A stretch of DNA of 64,000 bases, taken from Streptomyces canus. Its GTDB lineage: Bacteria > Actinomycetota > Actinomycetes > Streptomycetales > Streptomycetaceae. Within the stretch, counting starts at the first letter, position 1, and each line of letters starts with the position of its first letter. The DNA lies in assembly GCF_041435015.1 (NCBI RefSeq), contig NZ_CP107989.1, positions 5,642,001-5,706,000 of the forward strand, written 5' to 3'. Shown in pieces: positions 1 through 7,911 of the stretch. Under the pieces are notes generated by a model. That model worked only from the letters and a program-made list of their open reading frames with translations. It was not told where the DNA came from and searched no databases. The position numbers and the translations under genes are program-made.

Positions 1-237
1 GGCCAGGCCTTCGGACTGTGCGCCAACGAGTTCGCCCCGGCGGACGGCCGAGTGGTCTCGCTGTCCTACGGCTGCGGAGGCCACTCGGAGGCGGCGGTCA
101 TGCCGAAGCCCCCGCAGCCGGCCCCGCCGGTGATCGACGAGACCCGGGTGGACCCGTTCCCGCTGCGACCGGCATCCGACTCGGGGTCGGTGCCGCTGCT
201 GGCGGACGAGGACTCGGCGGAGCTGGGTCACTCGTAG
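1..237 (+). CDS. DUF3027-like protein, C-terminal fragment
   Basis: The reading frame is open from the first base and ends with a TAG stop at 235-237, so only the last 78 residues are present. The visible part has a cysteine-containing stretch (LCANEFAPADGRVVSL, then YGCGGHSE) that I recognise as the end of the DUF3027 family of actinobacteria, followed by a variable, proline- and aspartate-rich tail. Function is unknown. It converges on the CU044_5270-like gene, with an inverted repeat between them. The family call rests on a short tail only, so it is tentative. Confidence 0.6.
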   Translation, partial: GQAFGLCANEFAPADGRVVSLSYGCGGHSEAAVMPKPPQPAPPVIDETRVDPFPLRPASDSGSVPLLADEDSAELGHS

Positions 238-288
238 GAGGGGTGCCGGCTCCCGGGGTGCAGCACCCCCTGCCGTGCACATGCCGCG

Positions 289-331
289 GAGCGGGCGCCC
301 GTTCCCGTTGCCGGAGAACGGACGCCCGCTC
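289..331. terminator. Bidirectional terminator-like inverted repeat
   Basis: Arms at 289-304 and 316-331 are 16 bases each with one internal mismatch and an 11-base loop. It lies between two convergent genes, so it could end transcription from both sides. There is no obvious T-run, which is normal in streptomycetes. Confidence 0.6.
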
Positions 332-355
332 GCGGGCCGACGGACGGGCGATCGG

Positions 356-1303
356 TCAGGGGCGCTGGAACACCCGGTCCACCACGCCGTCGGCGACGAT
401 GTACTGCGACTGGTCGTAGACCTTGGTCGTCAGTTTCATCGTGGTCCGCTCACGCAAGCCCAGGTACCGGTACGTCTTCGCGTCGAAGAGCAGCACCCGC
501 CCGCCGTCCTCCCAGGGGGTGCCGCGCGGGCCGACGTACCGGACACCGATGGCCGTGTGCCCGTTGAACTCGGTCCGGTCCGGCAGCACCTCGACCCCGG
601 GGACGGCGGCGAGCGCCTCGAACGCCGCGGAGCGCAGCCCCTTGGGCAGGACGGAGTCGCGGAGCAGTCCGGCGAGGAAGAACTGGACCATCGGCCACTC
701 GTCGGCCCTGGTCTTCCGGCCGAAGTCGGGCTTCGTGCCCGACTCGCGCAGGACGATCGTCAGCCTGGCCGGGTCGAGGGGCAGCTTCTCCAGCTTCGAC
801 CACTCGGTCGGCGGCCAGGAGTACTGACCCTTCTGAGCCGGCGGCACCCACTGGGTGTGGCCCAGCTCGCTGACGTAGGACTTCTTGGACCCGTCGACCG
901 AGTTCCAGCTCTCGTCGACGTACTTCTTCACGGGACCGCCCGAGACCGGCTTGAGCTCGATGACCTCCTTGGTGTAGATGAACTGGTCGTCGCGCGGGGC
1001 GAGCGGCTTCTCCAGCCGGAGTGCCTCGGCCGCCGCCCCCCGCAGCACGGTGGTCGCGCTCACCGTCTGCGTGCGGGGTGCGCTCTCCCCGGTGTTCTGG
1101 GCGACCACCACGGTCGCGGTGACCGCGGTCGCGGCCGCGCAGGCCACGGCGATCCGCAGCAGCGGACGGCGGCCTACGGCGGCGGGGGCGGCGGCGGGGG
1201 CCTGCATCGCCTGGTAGAGGCGGAAGCGGGCGCGGGCGCGGGCGGTGTCCGTGAGAGGGGGCGCGTCCGCGTCCCACTCCCTCAGAAGCTCGATCTCATT
1301 CAT
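356..1303 (-). CDS. CU044_5270 family membrane protein, partner of the ECF sigma factor
   Basis: A 315-residue protein with a short cytoplasmic N-terminus, one membrane segment at about residues 50-68, and a long C-terminal domain expected outside the membrane. This architecture matches the CU044_5270 family, which is typically encoded right after an ECF sigma gene and may act as its anti-sigma factor or signal sensor. The start chosen is the ATG at 1303. It overlaps the end of the sigma gene by 8 bases, which implies translational coupling; a longer frame to 1354 would run deep into the sigma gene. The anti-sigma role is inferred from context, as no zinc-finger (ZAS) motif is seen. Confidence 0.75.
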   Translation of the reverse strand: MNEIELLREWDADAPPLTDTARARARFRLYQAMQAPAAAPAAVGRRPLLRIAVACAAATAVTATVVVAQNTGESAPRTQTVSATTVLRGAAAEALRLEKPLAPRDDQFIYTKEVIELKPVSGGPVKKYVDESWNSVDGSKKSYVSELGHTQWVPPAQKGQYSWPPTEWSKLEKLPLDPARLTIVLRESGTKPDFGRKTRADEWPMVQFFLAGLLRDSVLPKGLRSAAFEALAAVPGVEVLPDRTEFNGHTAIGVRYVGPRGTPWEDGGRVLLFDAKTYRYLGLRERTTMKLTTKVYDQSQYIVADGVVDRVFQRP

Positions 1304-1913
1304 CGTCGGATTCCTCTCGGAGAGCGGTCGGATCGGATCCGCCCAATGCCTCACGGACTTTTCTGCGGGCCCTGTACAACCGCGACCGGACCGTCCCCAC
1401 CGGCACGCTCAGGGCGGCCGCGACCTCCTCGTAGCCGAGGTCGGCCCAGGCGACCAGCAGCAGTACGTCCCGGTGCCGGGCGGGCAACCGGGCGAGGGCG
1501 CCGGCGAGTTCGCCGCGTACCGCCTGGGCGCTGACCCGTGCCGCCACCCGGTCCGCCACCGTCTCCTCGGCCGGCCCGTCGGGGGCGGCCGCGGGCAGCC
1601 GGCCAAGTGTCTTCAGCCGCCGGGCCTCGGCGCGCCGGTGGCGGCCGATGAGGTTGGTCGCGATGCCGAACAGCCAGGGGCGGGCGTCGGGCGCCTCCGT
1701 GCGGTACCGGAAGCGCTGCTGGAACGCGGTGGTGAAGGTCTCCGCCATCACGTCCTCGGCCGCTTCCGCACCGAGTCGGCGCGCCGCGTAACGGTGCACC
1801 GAGTCGGCATGGCGGTCGAAGAGCGCGGCGAACACCTCGGGCTCGTCCCACGACCGTTCGATCACCGAGGCGTCGCTGTCCTGCCCCACCCTGACGCCTG
1901 GTTCGACGGTCAT
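1296..1913 (-). CDS. ECF RNA polymerase sigma factor
   Basis: A 205-residue ECF-type sigma factor. Region 2 runs from roughly residue 25 to 95, including FDRHADSVHRYAARRLG and the PWLFGIATNLIGRHRR stretch. Region 4 runs from about 135 to 185, with LPARHRDVLLLVAWADLGY and an HTH ending in GTVRSRLYRARRKVREAL. It would direct RNA polymerase to a small regulon, probably including its own operon. The gene overlaps the CU044_5270-like gene downstream, the usual arrangement of an ECF factor and its membrane regulator. The signal it responds to cannot be read from the sequence. Confidence 0.9.
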   Translation of the reverse strand: MTVEPGVRVGQDSDASVIERSWDEPEVFAALFDRHADSVHRYAARRLGAEAAEDVMAETFTTAFQQRFRYRTEAPDARPWLFGIATNLIGRHRRAEARRLKTLGRLPAAAPDGPAEETVADRVAARVSAQAVRGELAGALARLPARHRDVLLLVAWADLGYEEVAAALSVPVGTVRSRLYRARRKVREALGGSDPTALREESDDE

Positions 1914-2084
1914 CGGGGCTCCTTTCGTCGCTGTGGCGCTGTGAAGCTCGGGCTTTCACCCGTACTTCGCCGCTCGCGGGAATCCGGTTCCCATGGAGAC
2001 AAGGTGTGAGGGCCACAGGGGCGGAGTTGCCGTCCCCCCTGCGCGCGGTACCTTCATCGTCACGCCGACGAGGAGAGTGTGAAC

Positions 2085-5000
2085 GTGAGCAAGTTCGTGC
2101 GGCCCGCCGCCGAGGGTGCCGACCCGTTCGGGACCGCCCGGCTCAGGCGAGGGGTGCTGGACGCCTGGGCCACCAGCCCCGCCCGGTTCCGGGAGGACGC
2201 CAACGCCGAGGAGGACCTCGTCCTCGGCGGGTACCGGGACCGACTCGTCGTCGAGCTCGCGCAGAACGCCGCCGACGCGGCGGCCAGGGCGGGCGTGCCG
2301 GGACGGCTCCGGCTCACCCTCCGCGAGGGCGTCCTGGTCGCCGCCAACACCGGCGCACCGCTGGACGCGGCCGGTGTCGAGTCCCTCTCCACCCTGCGGG
2401 CCTCCGCCAAGCGCGACAACCAGGACGGCTCGATCGGCCGCTTCGGCGTCGGCTTCGCCGCCGTGCTCGCCGTCACCGACGAACCCGCCGTCGTCGGCCG
2501 GCACGGCGGGGTCTGCTGGTCCCTCGCCGAGGCCCGCGAGCACGCCGCCGACACGGCGCGGCACAGTCCCGGACTCGGCGACGAGATCCGCCGCCGCGAC
2601 GGCCATGTCCCGCTGCTGCGACTCCCGTTCGCCGCCGAGGGCACCGCGCCCGACCCCTACGACACCGTCGTCATCCTCCCGCTGCGCGACACCGCCGCCG
2701 CCGACCTCGCCGAGCGCCTCCTGAACACCGTCGACGACGCTCTCCTCCTCGCCCTCCCCGGGCTCGAGGAGGTCGTGATCGAGACGGACACGACCCGCAC
2801 GATCAGCCGCCGCACCGAGGGCAACCTCATCGTCGTGGAGGACTCGCGAGACGGTACGACCGGCTGGCGTACGGCGTCCGCGCACGGGCCGCTCACCCCC
2901 GAACTCCTCGCCGGCCGGCCCGTCGAGGAGCGGCTGCGGCCGCACTGGTCGCTCACCTGGGCCGTGCCCGCCGACACCGACGGCACCCCGGCCCACCCCC
3001 GCACCAGCCCCGTCGTGCACGCCCCGACGCCCAGCGACGAGCCGCTCGGCGTCCCCGCCCTGCTCATCGCGTCCTTCCCGCTGGACACCACCCGCCGGCA
3101 CGCGGCACCCGGACCACTCACCGATTTCCTCGTGCAGCGCGCGGCGGACGTGTACGCCGAACTCCTCGCCGGCTGGCGGCCGGTGAGCGAAGGGATCATC
3201 GGGCTGGTGCCCGGCCCGTTGGGCAAGGGTGAGCTGGACGGGGCGCTGCGGCAGGCGATTCTCGATCGCCTCCCGCGCACGGCGTTTCTCCCACCCGCCC
3301 TCCCAGCGTTTCTCCCACCCGCCCTCCCAGCGTTTCTCCCACCCGCCCTCGAGCCCGGTGACGACTCAGAGCTGCCGGAGGTCCTGCGCCCCCGCGAGGC
3401 CGAGGTCGTCGAGGGCGCCGGCGCCGACACCGTGCGGGTGCTCGCCGAAGTACTGCCCACCCTGCTGCCCGCCGGTCTCGAACGGCGTGTGGAACTGCGG
3501 ACGCTGGGCGTCGCCCGCATCCCGCTGACCGACGCCGTCGACCGGCTCGCCGGGCTCGAGAAGGAGCCGGAGTGGTGGCAGCGGCTCTACGACAGCCTCG
3601 CGGGCGTCGACCCCGACCGGCTCTCCGGCCTTCCCGTGCCGCTGGCCGACGGGCGGACGACCATCGGGCCCCGGCAGGTCCTGCTGCCCACCTCGGACGG
3701 ATCCCTGATCGACCCGGAGATCCTCGCCCGGCTCGGCCTCAAGGTCGCCCACCCGGCCGCCGCCCACCCGCTCCTGGAGAAGCTCGGCGCGCTGCCCGCG
3801 ACGTCGCGCGCGGTGCTCACCACGCCCCAGGTGCGGGCCGCCGTGGCCGCCTCCCTGGACGACGACGGCGGGATGAGCTGGGAGGAGGACACCCCGGACG
3901 CCGAGGAGCTGGCCGACACCGTCCTCGCGCTCGTCAGGGACGCGGGACTCGAGCCCGGCGACGAGCCGTGGCTGGGCGCGCTCGCCCTGCCGGACGAGGA
4001 GGGGGAACTGGTCCCCGCCGGTGAACTCGTCCTGCCCGGCAGCCCGTTCGCCCAGGTCATGCGTGAGGACGAACTCGCCTACGTGGACGCCGAACTGGCC
4101 GGGAAGTGGGGCGAACAGCCTCTCGCGGCCTGCGGAGTGCTCGCCGGCTTCGCCCTGGTCCGGGCCACGGACGTGGTGTTGGACCCGGACGAACTGGAGC
4201 CCCGCGAGGGCGACTTCGCGGAGCCGGACGACGCCGGTCTGCTCGATGCCGTGGACGTGTGGTGCGAGGACATCCTCGACCGCTTCCCGGACACGCCGGT
4301 ACCGCCGGTCGCCACCGAACTGGTCGCCGTACGCGATCTCGACCTGGTCGACGAGGACAAGTGGCCCGAGGCGCTGGCCCTGCTGGCCCGGCCGCCCCTC
4401 CGGGACGCGATCACCCAGCAGGTCCGCATCCTCCTGCCGGACGGCACACATGAACTCGTACGGCCGTACACCGCCTGGTGGTTGCGCGGGAACCAGGTGC
4501 TCGACGGCCGCCGCCCCGCCGGTCTGCTGGCGGCCGGGGGAGACTCCCTCCTCCGCGGCCTGTACGACGAGGCGGACGCGACCGGGTTCGACGACGAGCA
4601 GGTGCTGCGGGCGCTGGGCGTGCGGACGTCGGTGGCCGCGCTGCTGGAGGAGCCGGGCGGGGCGGCGGAGCTGCTGGACCGCCTCGCCGACCCCGACCGA
4701 TCGGTGACGGGCGTCCAACTGCATGCCCTTTACAGTGCGTTGGCCGATCTCGATCCCGAACAGGTCACCCTCCCCGACGAGCTGCGGGCGGTGACCGACG
4801 GCCGGGTCGAGGTCGTGGACGCGGCCGACGCGGTGGTCGTCGACTCACCGGACCTGCTCCCGTTCACGCAGGGCGTCCCGCTGCTGCCGGTCCGCCCGCC
4901 CCGGGCCGCCGAGCTGGCCGAACTCTTCCAGGTCCGCCGCCTGAGCGAGTCCGTCACCGGTTCCGTCGACTCCGAGGGCACCGAGCACGACGTACCGGAT

Positions 5001-5249
5001 CCGGTACGGGTGCTGCTGGGCGCCCGTACCCCGTCCACCTACGTCGAGCACGACGAACTCGTCGTCGACGGCGTGGGGATCGACTGGCGCCTGACGAACG
5101 ACGGTGTCCTGCACGCTTCCACCCTGGAGGGCGTGGCCGCGGGCCTGGCCTGGGCGGCGGGCCAGTGGCCACGACGCTTCGAGGTGGCAGCGCTCCTGGA
5201 GGACCCGACCCGCACGGAGGAACTGGCCAGGGACCGCTGGTTCGACTGA
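2085..5249 (+). CDS. Sacsin/Hsp90-like ATPase-domain protein
   Basis: A very large protein of about 1054 residues. The N-terminal 200 residues carry GHKL ATPase features: an N-box (ELAQNAADA, near residue 60) and a nucleotide lid with SIGRFGVGFAAVL near residue 120. This matches the sacsin N-terminal ATP-binding-like family. The remaining 800 residues have no motif I can name. AGGAG at 2071-2075 sits 9 bases before the GTG at 2085 but too close to the in-frame GTG at 2079, so 2085 is preferred. It appears to be a single-gene unit diverging from the sigma operon. A tandem 24-bp repeat adds FLPPALPA units near residues 400-423. A chaperone-like role is only inferred from the ATPase fold. Confidence 0.8.
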   Translation: MSKFVRPAAEGADPFGTARLRRGVLDAWATSPARFREDANAEEDLVLGGYRDRLVVELAQNAADAAARAGVPGRLRLTLREGVLVAANTGAPLDAAGVESLSTLRASAKRDNQDGSIGRFGVGFAAVLAVTDEPAVVGRHGGVCWSLAEAREHAADTARHSPGLGDEIRRRDGHVPLLRLPFAAEGTAPDPYDTVVILPLRDTAAADLAERLLNTVDDALLLALPGLEEVVIETDTTRTISRRTEGNLIVVEDSRDGTTGWRTASAHGPLTPELLAGRPVEERLRPHWSLTWAVPADTDGTPAHPRTSPVVHAPTPSDEPLGVPALLIASFPLDTTRRHAAPGPLTDFLVQRAADVYAELLAGWRPVSEGIIGLVPGPLGKGELDGALRQAILDRLPRTAFLPPALPAFLPPALPAFLPPALEPGDDSELPEVLRPREAEVVEGAGADTVRVLAEVLPTLLPAGLERRVELRTLGVARIPLTDAVDRLAGLEKEPEWWQRLYDSLAGVDPDRLSGLPVPLADGRTTIGPRQVLLPTSDGSLIDPEILARLGLKVAHPAAAHPLLEKLGALPATSRAVLTTPQVRAAVAASLDDDGGMSWEEDTPDAEELADTVLALVRDAGLEPGDEPWLGALALPDEEGELVPAGELVLPGSPFAQVMREDELAYVDAELAGKWGEQPLAACGVLAGFALVRATDVVLDPDELEPREGDFAEPDDAGLLDAVDVWCEDILDRFPDTPVPPVATELVAVRDLDLVDEDKWPEALALLARPPLRDAITQQVRILLPDGTHELVRPYTAWWLRGNQVLDGRRPAGLLAAGGDSLLRGLYDEADATGFDDEQVLRALGVRTSVAALLEEPGGAAELLDRLADPDRSVTGVQLHALYSALADLDPEQVTLPDELRAVTDGRVEVVDAADAVVVDSPDLLPFTQGVPLLPVRPPRAAELAELFQVRRLSESVTGSVDSEGTEHDVPDPVRVLLGARTPSTYVEHDELVVDGVGIDWRLTNDGVLHASTLEGVAAGLAWAAGQWPRRFEVAALLEDPTRTEELARDRWFD
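3282..3350 (+). repeat. In-frame 24-bp tandem repeat, about three copies
   Basis: The unit GCGTTTCTCCCACCCGCC plus CTCCCA occurs twice exactly (3282-3305, 3306-3329), followed by a third copy that is exact until it diverges at its end (3330-3350). It encodes FLPPALPA repeats within the ATPase-domain protein and keeps the frame. The repeat is likely length-variable between strains. Confidence 0.85.
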
Positions 5250-5254
5250 GCGTC

Positions 5255-5491
5255 TCAGCCGGAGCTGGGGTCCAGGAAGTAGTCGTACTTCTCCAGGTCG
5301 AGCGTGATTCCGGTCAACTGCCGGACACGCTCGGCGTGTTCCTCCGTCAGAGGCACATCGCCGACGAGCCGGGACGGTGGAATCCCCACGAGGTCCGCGA
5401 GGACGTCCACGCCGACGGCGGTGACATCGACGGACGAGTCAAGGAACTCGTCGTCCTTCGGGAAGCGGGAGATGGCAAGTCGGCCGTTCAC
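5255..5491 (-). CDS. Small protein, second tandem copy (putative immunity, DUF7683-like)
   Basis: A 78-residue acidic, probably cytoplasmic protein, paralogous to the gene just upstream (both contain AERVRQLTGI, LDLE and YDYFL). The start is the GTG at 5491, whose bases overlap the upstream stop as GTGA, so the two genes are translationally coupled. The family resembles small streptomycete proteins I associate with DUF7683, but I am not sure of the number. Because the chain begins with a toxin-type C-terminus (5730-5813), an immunity role is a reasonable inference. It converges on the large ATPase-domain gene, with stops 5 bases apart. Confidence 0.65.
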   Translation of the reverse strand: MNGRLAISRFPKDDEFLDSSVDVTAVGVDVLADLVGIPPSRLVGDVPLTEEHAERVRQLTGITLDLEKYDYFLDPSSG

Positions 5492-5580
5492 AGGGAAGGG
5501 TCCTCCTCCGGTTCCAGGAAGTAGTCGTACCTCTCCAGGTCGAGCCTGATTCCGGTCAACTGCCGGACACGCTCGGCGTG
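5271..5580. repeat. 68-bp near-identical direct repeat in tandem small genes
   Basis: Positions 5271-5338 and 5513-5580 are identical except for two bases. They encode the conserved C-terminal segment of the two small paralogues. This degree of identity over 68 bases suggests a recent duplication or ongoing gene conversion. Confidence 0.9.
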
Positions 5581-5733
5581 CTGCTGCGTCAGCGGATACA
5601 CGTCGGCCAGCTGCTCCGGCGCCATCCCGAGGAGTTCTCCCCAGGCTTCCGCGCCGACCGCGGTGACGTCGGTGGACGACAGCGGCTGGTCGCCGTCCTT
5701 GGGATAGCAGGTGAGAGGGAAGTACACGGTCAC
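5488..5733 (-). CDS. Small protein, first tandem copy (putative immunity, DUF7683-like)
   Basis: An 81-residue acidic protein, clearly homologous to the next gene along its whole length. It starts at a GTG (5731-5733) overlapping the TGA that ends the toxin-like fragment, again as GTGA. It is therefore built as the second cistron after a polymorphic-toxin C-terminus, the usual position of an immunity gene. No catalytic motif or membrane segment is visible. The partner toxin here is a remnant, so any protective role would be against toxins of other cells, which is an inference. Confidence 0.65.
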   Translation of the reverse strand: MTVYFPLTCYPKDGDQPLSSTDVTAVGAEAWGELLGMAPEQLADVYPLTQQHAERVRQLTGIRLDLERYDYFLEPEEDPSL

Positions 5734-5813
5734 GTCGGCACCTTCCGGGTCGGATCGGCGGGCTTGGTCGGGGCTCCAGTATTGGGGTCGAACTCCCCGA
5801 GGTGCTTCAACGA
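5730..5813 (-). pseudogene. C-terminal remnant of a polymorphic (RHS/CDI-type) toxin
   Basis: The last 27 codons before the TGA at 5730-5732 read as SLKHLGEFDPNTG followed by a stretch with KPADPTRKVPT. This is the characteristic tail of secreted polymorphic toxins of several families (EFDP-T-G ... K-ADP-R). Upstream of about 5813 the frame loses any resemblance to a toxin, and no start or secretion domain exists, so only the tail survives. Its stop overlaps the start of the small gene as GTGA, showing that the original toxin and immunity genes were coupled. The toxin activity cannot be identified. Confidence 0.55.
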
Positions 5814-6006
5814 CGGCCTGGGCCGGGTGCTGCGCGAGACGCAGAGCGAGAGCAACGCCGTACAGAAGGCGCAGACGGATCCGATTCTCGCGGTTACGCC
5901 GGTGACGGCTCGTGGAAAATCAGGCCGTCTGCTGCAACGCTTCACCCCGCTCGCGCATCTGACCCCACGAGCCGCCAGGCTCCACGACCAGTCCCTGGGG
6001 GAACGC

Positions 6007-6858
6007 ATGCGCATCCGCACCACCGTGGCCGCCGTCTCCGGCGGCCTCGTCCTCTCCGCCCTCGCCGTCCCGGCCGCGCAGGCCGACGGCGGGGGCCTCC
6101 ACAAACCCACCGCCGCGGAGCGTTTCGGCGTCTCCAGAGCCGCGATGAGCGCCGCCGCCGACGATGAAGTGCCGGTCATCTCCGACGTGAAGGTCAACGG
6201 CGGCAAGAGCATCGTGTTCGGTACGACTGGCGTCAAGACGTTCGCTGTGTCGCTGACCGCCAGTCACTCCGCCGGTATCCAGGACGCGTACATCGACTTG
6301 TGGCACGGCAAGGACCTGGCCCACCACGACGGCGTGTTCGCTCCGAACGAGCAGAACGCCACCTGCACCGCGGTCAGTGCCACGACCTCGAACTGCAAGC
6401 TCACCATCACGGTCGACGCCGGCCGGGAGCTGTACATGAACTCGCTGGCCGGTACCTGGCACGTGACGGCCGCCGCGATCGCCGCCGACGAGGCCGGGAG
6501 CGACTACTGGAACGACTTCTACGGCACCCACAAGCTCCAGCGCCTCTCCAAGCTCACGGCCAATGCCTCCCCCGAACCGGTGAAGAAGGGCAAGACGATC
6601 ACCGTCACCGGCAAGCTGACGCGGGCCAACTGGGAGACGCGTAAGTACGCCGGTTACTCGACCCAGCCGGTGAAGCTGCAGTTCCGCAAGAAGGACTCCG
6701 ACACCTACACCACCGTGAAGACCATCAAGACCAACAACAAGGGTGACCTGAAGACCACGGTCAAGGCCACGGTCGACGGCTTCTTCCGCTGGAGCTTCGC
6801 GGGCACCTCCACCACCCCGGCGGTCAACGCCGCGGGCGACTTCATCGACGTCAAGTAA
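6007..6858 (+). CDS. Secreted DUF5707-like protein, copy 1
   Basis: A 283-residue exported protein. The signal peptide spans about residues 1-27 (MRIRTTVAAVSGG ... AAQA). The middle part is beta-rich with one cysteine pair (NATCTAV, SNCKLT), and the last 100 residues form a module beginning NASPEPVKKGKTITVTGKL. GGGGGAACGC precedes the ATG at 6007; an earlier in-frame start is ignored because the signal peptide begins here. The C-terminal module is nearly the same in the next gene, so the pair arose by tandem duplication. I associate the family with DUF5707; the function is unknown. Confidence 0.8.
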   Translation: MRIRTTVAAVSGGLVLSALAVPAAQADGGGLHKPTAAERFGVSRAAMSAAADDEVPVISDVKVNGGKSIVFGTTGVKTFAVSLTASHSAGIQDAYIDLWHGKDLAHHDGVFAPNEQNATCTAVSATTSNCKLTITVDAGRELYMNSLAGTWHVTAAAIAADEAGSDYWNDFYGTHKLQRLSKLTANASPEPVKKGKTITVTGKLTRANWETRKYAGYSTQPVKLQFRKKDSDTYTTVKTIKTNNKGDLKTTVKATVDGFFRWSFAGTSTTPAVNAAGDFIDVK

Positions 6859-6991
6859 GTCGGCTTGAAGTAAAGCGTTGCGCATGTGCGGCTAAAAAAA
6901 CGCCTCACGCGTACAACCTGTCCCAGGAGTCACGGATCTACGGACTGAGTCATCAGACTCCGAGATCCTTCTCTCCTCATGGGGAACGCAC

Positions 6992-7792
6992 ATGCGCATA
7001 CGCGCCCTCGTCCTCGTCGCCTCCGGCGCCGTGGCACTCTCCACCCTTGCCGTGCCGGCCGCCCAGGCCGCCACGGCCGGGCCCGCCGTCACCTTCTCCA
7101 ACCTGAAGGTCAACAGCGGCAAGAACATCGTGGTCGGCACGACGACGACGGTCACGGTCTCGGCGACCTACACCGTGACCAAGCCCGCGAGCCTGAACGC
7201 GAGTTCCTTCCAGACCGGGCCGGTCCTCTACCGCGGCGCCACTCTCGGCCTGAACTCCGACGACCTGCTCGGCGGTGACGACGCCGGCACCTGCACGGCG
7301 TCCTCCTCGACGGTGCTGAAGTGCACGGCGAAGATCCAGTTCCGCCCCAAGGGCTCCGACGAGGCCGACGACCTGGTCAGCAGTGAGGCCGGCACCTGGA
7401 AGCTGGGCGCCCTCGCGGTCAACGCGGACGACGGCATGACCTGGCAGGGCGACCTCGGCACCACCCACCTCCAGCGCAGGGCCACCCTCTCCGTCAACGC
7501 CTCCCCCGAGCCGGTGAAGAAGGGGAAGACGATCACGGTCACGGGCAAGCTCGCCCGCGCCAACTGGGACACCAACACCTACGCGGGTTACTCGACCCAG
7601 CCGGTGAAGCTGCAGTTCCGCAAGAAGGGCAGCAGCACCTACACGACCCTCAAGACCATCAAGACGACGTCCACGGGCACGCTGAAGACGACGACCACGG
7701 CGACGGCCGACGGCTACTACCGCTACAGCTTCGCGGGCACGACGACGACGCCGTCCGTGAGCGCGGCGGGCGACTACGTCGACGTTCAGTAG
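6992..7792 (+). CDS. Secreted DUF5707-like protein, copy 2
   Basis: A 266-residue exported protein with a signal peptide ending near residue 26 (LAVPAAQA). It shares the C-terminal module of its neighbour almost residue for residue (PEPVKKGKTITVTGKLARAN, then YAGYSTQPVKLQFRKKG). The N-terminal half differs more but again has one cysteine pair. GGGGAACGCAC precedes the ATG at 6992. The 133-base gap to copy 1 suggests the genes may be separately or jointly transcribed. No enzymatic motif is seen; a cell-surface or matrix protein is the simplest guess. Confidence 0.8.
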   Translation: MRIRALVLVASGAVALSTLAVPAAQAATAGPAVTFSNLKVNSGKNIVVGTTTTVTVSATYTVTKPASLNASSFQTGPVLYRGATLGLNSDDLLGGDDAGTCTASSSTVLKCTAKIQFRPKGSDEADDLVSSEAGTWKLGALAVNADDGMTWQGDLGTTHLQRRATLSVNASPEPVKKGKTITVTGKLARANWDTNTYAGYSTQPVKLQFRKKGSSTYTTLKTIKTTSTGTLKTTTTATADGYYRYSFAGTTTTPSVSAAGDYVDVQ

Positions 7793-7828
7793 AACGTGCC
7801 CCACAGGGGCGCGAGGCCGTATCTCATT

Positions 7829-7843
7829 CGCGGCTGCGCCGCG
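7829..7843 (+). terminator. Short GC hairpin after the secreted protein gene
   Basis: Arms CGCGGC and GCCGCG with a three-base loop, lying 37 bases past the stop at 7792 and before the convergent ATPase gene. The stem is only 6 bp, so this is a weak call. Confidence 0.35.
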
Positions 7844-7911
7844 CGGGCGCGACAGGCCACGACGGCGCCGCACACGACACACAGCGGCCCTGTCCCGGCT
7901 GAAGCCCAGCG

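Noticed and set aside
356-1534. 419-codon frame opposite the CU044_5270-like gene
   Set aside because: Antisense shadow of a high-GC gene; the minus-strand gene has a TM segment and is coupled to the sigma factor.
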